From contig VNWV01000003.1 in assembly GCA_009801085.1 (NCBI GenBank), positions 124,001 through 188,000 of the forward strand: a stretch of 64,000 nucleotides of DNA. The letters are read 5' to 3'. Below are positions 43,178 through 53,925 of this stretch, in pieces. Every line of letters starts with the position of its first letter. Within the stretch, counting starts at the first letter, position 1. The translations under genes were made by a program, and so were the position numbers. This stretch comes from Lasiodiplodia sp. COLG20 (lineage: Eukaryota > Ascomycota > Dothideomycetes > Botryosphaeriales > Botryosphaeriaceae). The notes below the pieces were generated by a model. It was not told the DNA's origin. It saw nothing but the letters and a program-made list of their open reading frames with translations, and did no database searches.

Positions 43178-46100
43178 ATGAGAGTTGTGGTGTCATTTAG
43201 TATTAATAAGTATTTGCGGCACCCTCAGCCCTTGCGCTGATCATTCGTAATAATGTCTTGTTGCATGGGGGCGACAATACCCACATACTGATGGGGGCCA
43301 AATCTCAGGTGACGCTGGGAGTTATAGTAAGATAAACCCATGACAATTCGCGACAAATTTCTCTTTCAAAGAAAAAAAAAACCAAATCCGCTCAATAATA
43401 TGAAATTTAGTACTTACAGTCACAGAATACATCTTTGGTAATCCTTCAACTCTTCCACTTCCACCGTAGCCAAATCTGGCTCGCGAATAGGCGCGTGGTC
43501 ACACGCTTATTACCTGCTCACTAAGCGTTGACTGAGGTTAAGGGATGAAACCTGCTGGGTTAAGCACTCGATAGATGCACAAAGGACTGGGAAGGCCCGA
43601 CAATAATGCTTGTGTGACAACAGGAAGAGCAATGGAAGTTGCCATATTTGAAGGAGAGAGGCTTTAAAGGCCGGTGGTTAAACGATATGAGTATGCATTG
43701 TATGTGGCTCTGAGTTTGGATCGGGATGAAATCGAAGCTGAAGCTTTAACTTTCTGGTGAAGCCTCCATGCTGATTTTGAAGACGTTGGAAGAGTCTTTA
43801 TCTCCCACGTCTGTATGAAACGCAGGAGTAGCATAGCACATGGCATGGCTGGCTCGAGTGATACAGGCCACTCCATATTAGGAAGTCGTCACATTGCAAT
43901 GTCTCAAACAAGACTTGCGCCGCGCACGAAAATTTTAAAACAAAAGCAAGGTGTTTAAGACAAAGCAGCATGTCAACGTGAAGGGGCTTGAAACGTACAT
44001 ACCGTCGGTTTCTTTCCACACGTGGAGTTTCAGCCTTGAGGAAATCCCCCACCATTGTGAGCTGGTCGTACAACACATGCGTCTGGGGATGACATGGCGG
44101 TTCGTCACGCGGTCTGAAACAACGAGTGACACGATGACCCATCCGTAGGTTAACGAACCTCAAAACGGAGCGTCGAACGTCCTCTGGGCTACCCAGAGAC
44201 ATGCAGTATCTCACCGAAAGTGTATGCCGTCCACTGTTACCGTCGAGCAATGTCGGGTATGATGCGACGATTCTTCGAGGTTTCTTGATTGTAGTGGATT
44301 TCGCCGTCAACTGTGAGACTGCCTTGGGTGGTGCTCTTGTCATTTACTGGCGCGTCAGTTGGCAACAGAGTGGTCAGCGGAGGAGCGTATTTGAAAGGTA
44401 AGTTCGAATGCCTGAAGCTAGTTCGTGAAACCTGTAACGTGAAGGTAGGCAATGCGCAAGTACTGAAATTGAAGCATCGCTTCATGGAGTGATGGGCAAA
44501 GTTACTGGATACGGCAAAAGCTACTGTGCCCTCGAGAGAAGGGCCAGCCTTCATACCGTCAAAGGACTGGGATGGCTTTCCCGTATATGCAGCCAGCTCG
44601 TTAAGGAGGCCAGCCCGGTAGGTATCCACGGACTGCGAAAATTATCTTACCTTGGACAACTCACCGACTTTCCTCGGTACTGCAGGCATCGTACCGTACA
44701 GTCGTACCACTTGCGCAGGATCCAAATATCGCTGAAGAAGAGAACGTCGAGTCAAGCGCTATGCTACCCGCCCCCAAGAATAGCGCACTAGAAGTTAGCG
44801 GCAGCGGACGGAAGGAGGATCATAGTCAAGCAGCCAAGAGGGCAACCTCGTGTTCCGCCAGCCACGCCCATCGCCGGCGCCTCGCATGCCAAGGACGATA
44901 CGAGCCGCATGATCCGTTCTCATTACCAAATTGTGATCTCGAATCCGGGGAACTTCGAAGCGAGCAAGAAGGCAAAGATGTTTCAAGGTACGAGGCGAGG
45001 CATTGTGGCCGACAAGGCAGACGGAACGCTTACGAATGGCGGATTCGGGAGTGGTGTCGAGCTATTGAATTTGTTTGGATGGTGAGGATTAGCCTTTGTC
45101 ACCAAAGTTATGTCTCCGCCAACAGCCGAGAGACCCGACAAGGCACCTGATCGTAGTCATGAGCCATGGCGAATGCTTCGTTCATGAGACCTGCTATGGC
45201 TTTTTGGTAAGAATTGGGAGGAGTGATCAGCAGAGGCAGAAAACTTGTGAAAAGAGCGCGGTCATAGAATACCTGTGCCCCGAAGGTGCGAATCTTCGTC
45301 CCAGACGTTCAGCCTTGAATGCAGAGGCCCCTTTACCGAAGTCTCATGGCAAATTCCTGCAGTAAGACACACTGGGTCCCTCGGAAGACCGGAATACTCT
45401 TTTTGTCTGGAGCAGGGTGCGAGAAACGTTGGAAGCACGCTCCTGGCATTCTGGATACCTTACCACGCGTGAAGTGGGCGGCGGAAGAAGGAAAGAAGCT
45501 TGCAGTGGATCGCTTGAAGAGACCCACCCAGATCCTGCAGTGGACGGAAATTTGGCCGTGGCGTCTGCCTGGAAGTAATCGGAAGGGAGACAGAACTATT
45601 GTTTGCATGCATAGTGAACAGGCCAGGTGAGAAGATCAGGCGCCGCAATAACTTGAAGTGCCGCATAAGTGCATACAGATGTGCCGGTGCTGGGGCCAAT
45701 GGCGCTGGTGGCGGTTCGTCACATTAGAAACTGGGCTGGACGGGCTCCACAGAAGTTCCAGCGCAGAAGTAGGCCTATCTGGCTCAATATATATGCGTCT
45801 CGATTCGGAGTGTTCGCCGTGATGACGCGTAAGCCGAGCATAATCCGGCTTTTTTAGCAATCACATACAGGACCAAACGACCGGCGAATTCAGCCTTACG
45901 CGCATTAGAAGAGTCGAGTTGATTTATTTGGTTGGCGACGCTTGCTCACCGCTCCGTCCTTCTGCCACGAAGAGCCCGTCGAGTTAGCCGAAGGTGCATG
46001 CGTCGGAAAAGCCGAACCCGACGCCATTTCATTAAGCATGTAAGCAGAGTGGTCGGCAGACCAGCGTGCCAGCGAGGCAGAATCGGATGTCAGTTTTCGT

Positions 46101-47632
46101 CGATAGGTCGTATGGAGCAATCGGCGTCCCATGAACGCGCATTTTCGGGTGTAGAGAGGGTCCCGATCGAGAAGAGCTCAATCTCGTTCGCCACTCTTCG
46201 TACGCATGGTTTTGCTTTTTGCGCGTTTTCGGATCCGTTGTGTTGGCCGAATTGGCGAGTAAGTCCCCGCAGTAGACGGGTACAAGGGTGATGTACCCAT
46301 GTATAGACGTGCAGTAGGAAAGCCGCCAATTGTCGTCGCTTTCATAGCGTGAGCGCTTCCGATACCGGCGCTATCATTGGCTGATGTGGAGCCCTATGAG
46401 CACCGTGTTGCTGTTTCCCAATACGTTAATACAGCTGGACAAGCGATGGACGCCCGTCAGCAGCAGATGTAAGTCATCGGCTCTGCTTGACCTATTGGGA
46501 CACGTCAAAGAGTGATGCTGACTCTCGCTTCGCGGGCAGCGGTGTGAGTGCTTGTATCTCCCTGCGATCTCGACAAACAGTAGATGTGCCCCGGGTTCTG
46601 CTCGGTTGGATCGAGAATAGCCCGGCGCAAAAGCCTCCAACAGCACCTTGACCTTGCTCCTACTTCCTTCCGCCCCACACGGGGCGAGCTGGCAGCTCCT
46701 TCGGCGCCGGATGCACATGGCCAGATGCGATGGCCGGTGGCCTTACGTGGGGAATGCCAGATACCCCGACCGGCGATCATAGCATGGGCGATCCTATTCG
46801 CAGGCGTCCGGGGTTGGGCAAACGAAGAGGCGCCCCGAGAGTGGAGAAGAGGGGGACAACAGGCGAGAAGATGGCGTGCAGCGGCCTGCTTTCAGCGCGG
46901 CAATGCTTCAGTGGCCAGCCAACCCGAACACAAGCAACAGGGATGTGCACCAAGACAGGCGGGTTCCGCGCCTTGGCGGACGACGTTGCCTGCCGCTCCG
47001 CCACGGCGTCCTCCTTGCAGCGCCGTGGCTGGACTCGGGTCGGGCTTTCAACACGCCTTCACATTCCGTGCCGCTGCAGCCTGGGTGGGCTGAGCGGTCT
47101 GCGTTGGCTGATGGCGACGGGCTGACAGTGCGTTAGCCTCGAAGGAAGACGGCGGGTCGGGGTTTTAGAAATGCGGCGCTGGGTGAAAACAGGATCTTTG
47201 CTTGCCCTTGCAGACGTCTTTTGGTCAGATCGTGCGAGCGAGCGTCCCAAGGGCGTGGAGGCTTGGCAGCGCGGATAGGTGAGGCGCAGTGCACGAGCTG
47301 TGGGGACGACACGGAACTGAGAGGTGACAGGCGCCGTGTAACTTGGAGAGAGGCTGGTTCGCAAATTGTTTCCGCATCGCTTGCCGGCTGCGGCAGGCCC
47401 CGCGGCCGAGCACCGTAGGGCTGAGGCCCGCTCGCTAAAATGGCAAGCACCATGACGCGATCACTTCCCCATCGGATTTGCATCGCATCACACCACTGCT
47501 AGAGAAATATGCATTCGTGACTAACTAGACAGCAGCCGCATCTACCGCAAGCGCCATCTCTGTGCGTTGATTCGTGGACTCATAATGTTCGAAATAAGAA
47601 GCTCAGCACTAGCAATGCTATCCTTGCCAACT
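43178..47632. other. Gene-poor segment with exon-like fragments
   Basis: About 4.5 kb with no model I can complete. AT content is higher than in flanking genes, especially 43.2-46.4 kb. Several plus-strand intervals have protein-like composition bordered by good splice signals: a frame open from about 44595 to 45150, donors GTAAGT at 44400, GTAAGA at 45208 and GTAAGA at 45363. A minus-strand frame at 44237-44760 is also protein-like but is broken by a TAA. No transposase, reverse transcriptase, terminal repeat or target duplication is visible. A decayed gene, a fast-evolving multi-exon gene, or an ancient mobile-element remnant all remain possible. Confidence 0.5.
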
Positions 47633-48958
47633 CTACACCGCCCTCCACTTGGGCGTGGGGAGAATGTGGCCGCCCTTGGACGTGCAGGCTTTCACTGACT
47701 CGGTCGGCGTGACCGTGGTCGTGTATGTCCAACTGGAACAGGTCAATAGGGCGCACCGCAGGGTAGCAGTGGGCAACATACGTCTTGTAAAGAGTCTTGA
47801 TGGCAGTAATGGTCGTGTACGAGATGCTGGTCCTCGTCTTCGTCGGCGTCGGCGCGGTGATGGTGACGGTGGTCCTGCCCGAGTAGACGGTGCTGGGCGG
47901 GAGGGTGGTCGAGACGGTTTGCGTGGTAAGGATGGTCTCGGTCGTGGTCGAAGGAGCGGCAGTGTGCGTGATGGTTGTGTTCACCACAGTGTCGGCCGTG
48001 ACAATGACCGTCGCCTCGTCAGGAGCACGCTCGTCCAAATCACGCTCGTTGAGGCGGTCGGGGATCGACATGCCGCGCCTCAGGCGAGCCTCGCGGATCA
48101 TGCGGCGAGCCACGCTGGGGTCCATGGGCGTGTCGACGACGTTGCGAACCCGCACCGGCGAACCAGACTGCAGCGCTGCGACCGTGACCCGAGTGGGGGT
48201 GTACTTTGCAGTGGGGTCGTGCTGCGAAGGCTTGGGCGGGACGGTGCAGCTGGCCGTCTTGGTTTTGGTCACCGTGGTAAGGCTCTTGGTCCAGCTATGC
48301 CTCGTCCTGGTCTTGACCCAAGTGACCCACGACGTGACGGCCTTGGGCGTCACCGTCTTCTTGGCCGTGGCAGATGGAGAGGTGATGGTCTGTGTGTTGG
48401 GTATCGTGTCCGTCACCAAAAGCGTCGAAGTCAGGTTCGACGTGACAATGGGCGTCGACGTGACATCCCAGGTGACTGTCGAAGTGAAGGTGCTGGTGAC
48501 CTGGCTCCCGACGGTGAGGAAGAGCTCACGCTGGTATGCGTACGGAGCGTCGTCTTTGTTAGGCCCGTTGTTACCAAAGACAATGACGAGCCAGTCTCCG
48601 CTGAACATCTGGCTCTTCAAGATCGGACAGCTCGACAGCTGAGGCGTGTCATCGGGCGTGACGGGGACGTCGGTGCAGATGTACTCGGCATAGTTGGGAT
48701 CAACAAGGAGAACATCGGCCGTCCCGCCAGCACAGCCCTCGAACTCGGACACCTTGGGGCATCATGTCAGACAACCGACGAAACCACGGCTTCCACTCTG
48801 AAGCTTACCGCAGTGAAGTTCTCTGCCAAGGCTTTGTTGATGAAGTAGGAGCCCCCGTTCTGGAAATCAATACCATACGACACGCAATCGGAGAGGGCGC
48901 CGGGCAAGGCGGCCAGAGCCGCAGCCAGGATGCTCAGGCGAGAACGAATGGAAGACAT
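47633..48958 (-). CDS. Secreted threonine-rich protein
   Basis: Model: complement(join(47633..47732,47782..48752,48809..48958)), 406 aa. Introns are 49 and 56 nt (GTATGT and GTAAGC donors). The first intron-exon join gives NFTAVSEFEGC, and the last gives TLYKTWTYTTTVTPTE. A signal peptide (MSSIRSRLSILAAALAALPG) precedes a compact N-terminal domain, about residues 24-110, with four Cys (DCVSYG, EGCAGG, YICTDV, LSSCPI) and a beta-rich SGDWLVIVFGNNG segment. The rest is Thr/Ser/Val-rich, about 30 percent Thr, in the manner of O-glycosylated wall-associated proteins, with a basic RMIREARLRRGM and acidic patch in its middle. No GPI-anchor signal is seen; it ends PTPKWRAV. The N-terminal domain resembles a common but unnamed fungal secreted domain. 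Cell-surface or extracellular role is inferred. Confidence 0.82.
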
Positions 48959-50848
48959 GAAGGATCGAAGTCAAAAGCGACTGTGGGCGAGTATGCTACA
49001 TGATTTTCACTGGGCCGGGCTGGCTTATAAGTAGACAGCATGCTGAATAGCCTCTTCAGGCGGCATACGAGGATGGCCTTGTGCAGGCGTCTCGCGAAAT
49101 ACGCAGAGGCTCGGCATCGGTAGCGAGATGGCCGAAAGTGGAAGCATGGTTAGCCAGGAACATGCGCAGTTGCAACATTGACGCAGAGCGGGAGCAGAGT
49201 GGCTGCTCTCGTGAGAAGCGGCTTGGGCGGAGATGGGTGCGCTGGGCGGGATACGCGGACGAGGAGCTGGACGCGAGCGCGACGTCAACGAGGAGTTGCG
49301 AAGAGACAAGCAGGGGCACCGTGTGGGCCTGCGAGGGCGGGGCCAATGGCCACGGACTAACGTGGCGCCGGCGGGCGGGCCAGCTGGGGCTGTGGCGATC
49401 CTCTATCTTTAGACGGCCGCAAGTCATCGGGCATGCTGGCCAAACTCTCTGCTCGTCGTTGCTGACCGACACCCAACAGCTTCCCGATCGCAACTGCCTG
49501 TCAGCCCGCTCCATCGGCGGAATCCACTGCAGTGCCACCGCGTCTTCCGCGCCCATGGATAGAGCTCGCTGCAAGGCGCCCGCCCTGCTCATGCCTGTTT
49601 TCGTGCTCGAGCCGGCCCCCGTTCTTGGCTCGGTGCTGACCGCATGGGTTCATGTGCTCTGGCCTGGCATTCGCCCTTGCTCATGGCATGGCCTTTGCCC
49701 GTTGTGCGCCACACTGCCCGCGTCCTGATCTACTGGCTCCCGGATCCGCATGGGTTAGCGAAGGAGAATTGACCGGGCTTTTGGGACCGAAGCTTAGCCC
49801 CCTCTTGCCGGGCATTTCCGCCAAAGCCCGACTATCTTCACTACCCTACGTGCCTTCTGATGCCTGCCAAGGCCCTCCAACGTCGCCCTGCTACCGCTGT
49901 CTGCACTGCTCCACTTGCTGATGGTCGACTTCCTGCTTCTCGCCGCCCGAGTGCCGCTTCTCTTCACCACGGGATGATTTGCACTGCCGCCTGTTTCACG
50001 GTCCGTGCTGCTTCGGGAATCGTCACGTCTGCAGGAACGCATCTCTCCTGTCAGCAGGTGTTGTCTTGATACCTGCGGCTGATGCTGTAGGTCGAAACCA
50101 CGCGGAAGCCCCGTTCAATATTCTTGCATACAGGAATCATCTGATGGGATGGCCCGAAGGATCCCCCCTGTGGGAGCGTTGCAGCGGCTAGGCCATGTGC
50201 CTGCGTCTGCGGAGAGGTCGTCATTCGGCTGCCACATGTATGTGCAACCCGACTCTTTGATGCACTAAATTAAGTCCTTGTAAGCCGCCGACCCTACGGC
50301 CAAGAGTGTGGCTGATGAATCTGCCGGGCCAGTCAGCATGGCTAGCTGACAGGCAGCCAGCAGTCCCGCTCCGGGCCCGCCTCAGGTCTTGGCTCTATTG
50401 CCAAAAGTGGGCATGCCAGCGACCGAGACATGATCTTCCACCAATTTGAGTTCGCTCTTGCGATGCCAGCCTCGTGTCCGGCTCTAGAATAGCCATCCGT
50501 ACCAGGGATGTGCGTGTCAGGGATCAGCCTGCCTTCGCCGAAGTATCATTGCACTGTGGGCAGATTCGCTAAAGGTGCAGTTGCATATTTCCTCGGCCAT
50601 CAATCGTGGGGGCCCTGATCCATTCTCTCCTTGCAATTTTGCACCACCCGTCTGATCCATATTGGGATATCGTACTCTTTAGCTGAAGTGGATGGCGACT
50701 ATGTAAAGGCCCTCGAGCCCACCACTTGTTCAAGCATCACATTCACTCTTCAGCTTCCCTCTTCGGAGCATACCCAAGGCCCTTGTCTTCTTCGGTCTTT
50801 ACTCATTGGCACCTCTTCACTTGAAGGGTAGCCTGCGTTCCTGTCGCC
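48959..50848. other. Divergent intergenic region of the Thr-rich protein and laccase genes
   Basis: 1.9 kb between divergent secreted-protein genes. No gene is supported. It should carry both promoters. A TATA-like TATGTAAAGG lies at 50699-50708, about 145 bp before the laccase ATG. Shared control of two exported proteins from this region is possible but not shown. Confidence 0.5.
49025..49031 (-). promoter_or_regulatory. TATA box of the Thr-rich secreted protein gene
   Basis: CTTATAAGCC on the minus strand, about 65-70 bp upstream of the ATG at 48958, a good position for a TATA element with a short leader. Confidence 0.6.
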
Positions 50849-52993
50849 ATGGTCTCGCTCAAGCACATTGGTGTCAGTCTGTTGGCACTGACTGCACATA
50901 CGTTCGCTGCCGTCATCCCAGAGGCTGGTCCAGCAGACCTCGTCGTACGTCAAGCTACCACCGCCTCGACTACGGCCTCTTCGACCACTTCCCGCGTCCC
51001 GGATACCGTCTGCACCAATAGTCCCAGCAATAGAGGCTGCTGGAAGAACGGCCTGAGTATCGCCGCAGACTTTGACAACAAGTACCCAACCACCGGCAAG
51101 ACAGTCAAGTACACTCTTACTGTCACCAACGTGACCGACTGCAACACGTACATGAGCAAGGGTATCGGTGATGGATTCTGCAGGCCGATGTTGCTTATCA
51201 ACGAGCAATTCCCTGGGCCGACCATCAATGCAGGTACGCGTATTACCAAACTTTCAGAATAACGCAAGCACTGACCATCTTGTGACAGAATGGGGCGACT
51301 ATCTTGAGTAAGTGCAACTGAGCCGTTCAGGGTCTGAGTTGGGGAAGGTCAAGCGTTGGGTCTGTGCGCTAGACAAGCTGTTTCTACGAAGAGCACGCTT
51401 TGTGCGCTCCATTGGCACTTGAGCTGATAGACCATGAGCTCTTACTGACATGGGCATTCAGGATCACTGTCGTCAACAACATGCAAGACAACGGCACTTC
51501 GTTCCATTGGCACGGCATCCGCCAGTTGAACTCTTGTCAAATGGACGGCGCTAACGGTGTAACCGAGTGCCCGATTCCGCCTGGCAAGAGCTTTACGTAT
51601 AGGTTTCAAGCCACGCAATACGGTCAGTGATGAGTCGATACACATTTACACATCGGAAGCTTACAATTTACAACAGGCACGACCTGGTACCATAGCCATC
51701 ATTCTGCTCAGTATGGCGACGGCATTGCTGGTGCCATTGTCATCAACGGCCCTGCGACCGCCAATTACGATATCGATTTGGGCCCTGTTGCGCTTACTGA
51801 GACGTATGACCAAACGGCATGGACGATGAACTGGCGAGCGCTGCATGCCGCCGCTCCTCCGGAGCCCATGAACATTCTCTTCAATGGTTCTATGATTAAC
51901 ACCGACGGTGGCGGCAAGTACAACGTTATCACCGTCACTAAAGGCAAGACTTATCGGCTGCGCCTCATCAACATGAGCGTTGATACTTTCTTTGTCTTCT
52001 CCATGGATGGCCACCAATTCCAAATCATTACCTCCGACCTGGTACCGGTCCATCCCTACAATGCAACTTCAATCATGATTGGCATCGGCCAGCGTTACGA
52101 CATTGTCTTCAAGGCCGACCAGGCAGCCAGCAACTACTGGATGCGCACCCAGATCGCTGACTGCAGTAACAACAAGCTCAAGAGCAACCAGAACATTGTT
52201 CTGGGTGGAATCCTGAACTACGACGGGTTCGACAAAACCGATCTCCCAGTCACGACCAGCTCAACCATCGAGACCAGCGCTTGCGCCAATGAGCCGTACG
52301 GCAAGCTTATTCCTTGGTGGGAGACGCAGGTTCCGAAGGACCAGTTCGCCGCTTCGCTAGAAGGCATCGACCTGACCTTCAACGCAGCCGCCACTGTGCA
52401 GAACCAAACGGTTGTGCAGTGGTACCTGAACGACAGCGCCATGAACGTCGACTGGGGAAGGCCGACTCTGCAATACTTTGCGGACGGAGACACCAGCTAC
52501 ACGGAGTCGATGAACGTCTTCCAGATGCCGGCCGAGGGCAAGTGGTCCTTCTGGATCATCCACAACAACCTCAAGACGTTCGGACTCGACCACCCTATCC
52601 ATCTCCATGGACACGATTTCTTCCACCTTGGAGCTGGTGTGGGCGATTGGGATGGCAACGTCGACGCCCTGACGTTCAACAACCCCATGCGCCGTGATGT
52701 CATGGTCCTGCCTGGGTCGACGTCCGGAGGCTACCTGATCATCGCCTTCCCGGCCGACAACCCAGGTGCTTGGCTGATGCATTGCCACATCGTAAGTGTT
52801 ACTCAAACAAGGCATTGGCCTGCAGCGCTGACATTATCTCCAGGCATGGCACGTCACCGACGGTCTCAGCCTGCAGTTCGTCGAGAACCCGGGCTCGTTC
52901 AAGGGCGATCTGACGACTATGAAGCAAAACTGCGCGAACTGGAACGCGTACGAACCGTACTACGAGAAGGAGATCGGTGATTCTGGGTTGTAA
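50849..52993 (+). CDS. Laccase (multicopper oxidase)
   Basis: Secreted blue-copper enzyme that oxidises phenols with reduction of oxygen to water. Model: join(50849..51233,51289..51307,51462..51622,51677..52791,52844..52993), 609 aa. Exon 2 is a 19-nt microexon encoding the core of GEWGDYLE-type sequence; the introns are 55, 154, 54 and 52 nt. Signal peptide: MVSLKHIGVSLLALTAHTFA. Copper motifs: HWHG (H150, H152), HSHHSAQYGDG (H194, H196), HPIHLHGHDF (from H494) and HCHIAWH (H557, H559, H563) rebuilt across the last intron. The residue in the axial position after the last motif is Leu. The C-terminus ends DSGL, the conserved C-terminal plug of ascomycete laccases. Thr/Ser-rich segment and several NxS/T sequons precede the first cupredoxin domain. 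Full set of ligands is intact. Confidence 0.95.
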
Positions 52994-53925
52994 ATGTCAT
53001 TGTTGTTCTTGTGCATTGGGGCGGCGTTGATGCGAAATGAAGCATGAGGCAGGCGAGATAGTCCAACCAATATACTAAGATTACCCCTACATTGGTGCCA
53101 CGCCTCGTTCCAGAGGGGTTAAGATTGCGGACCCTTGGTTGACTGGTACGAGGAGCCGTGGCGCACGAGACCACGAATCCGGGGACGAGTAGCGCCGTTT
53201 GGCGCGAACGGGGGGAGGGAAAAATAAAAAATCGATTGGATCACCATGACGCAGGGCGTTTAATTGGGCCGAAGCTGGAGCCTGTGCTGGCGGCGGTGGT
53301 GTGGGAGAGATCGACCGGCTGCACTGGCGTCGCGTGGGAAACATTTCGCTTAAGCTGCGATCCGGCGTCCGAGCATTTGTGCGGGCGCGGGCGCGTCTCT
53401 GATCAGGCTTGCCAGCTCAGACGCGTTTCACGTCAGAGGGCTGCGAGAGCTCTCGTCGTACGGCGGGCAAGGTTCCCCAGCAGCCTGGCAAGCGGCCGCT
53501 CCCGTTTCGCGGGCAAGGCTTGACGGGCGGCCGATAGCCAATCACGCGCCCGTAGCGCGGCGGACTGGGCGTCGGCAGCGGCACACAACGTGACCGGCGG
53601 CTTGGTGCTAGGCCGGCTCCCCTTAACAAGCCTGTTGTTCGGCGTCACCCTCCTCGCCCGCCAGGCCAACACATCCCCATCTCCGCACCCCCGTCAATTA
53701 TGGTCAAGGCCCGTCTGCACGCGTCTGGAGCTGCTCGTGCCATCGCCGCCGACTCCATGTCCCTCTTTTAGCTACCTGCGCGCATTCCTTTTGTCCCACT
53801 TGGTGGTGTGCGAGGTTTCGACGTGGAAAACTATCCTTGCAGCACAGCACCCACGCGTCCTGGAACGCGAGCATACCAGCAACATCGCCCAGCCCATCTA
53901 GCCCCGCCGCGGCACTAGATGTTGG
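52994..53925. other. Upstream region of the large coiled-coil gene
   Basis: 932 bp with GC-rich sequence and no supported gene. It holds the laccase 3' flank and the promoter and leader of the coiled-coil gene. A short frame with its own ATG at 53701 (ATGGTCAAGGCC) ends before the main start codon and may be an upstream open reading frame. Confidence 0.5.

Noticed and set aside
43178..47632. Intact transposon
   Set aside because: Composition differs from the flanks, but no terminal repeats, target duplication or catalytic motif is visible.
47649..48848. 399-codon plus-strand frame
   Set aside because: Antisense of the Thr-rich secreted protein; Arg/Gly-rich mirror of Thr/Ser codons.
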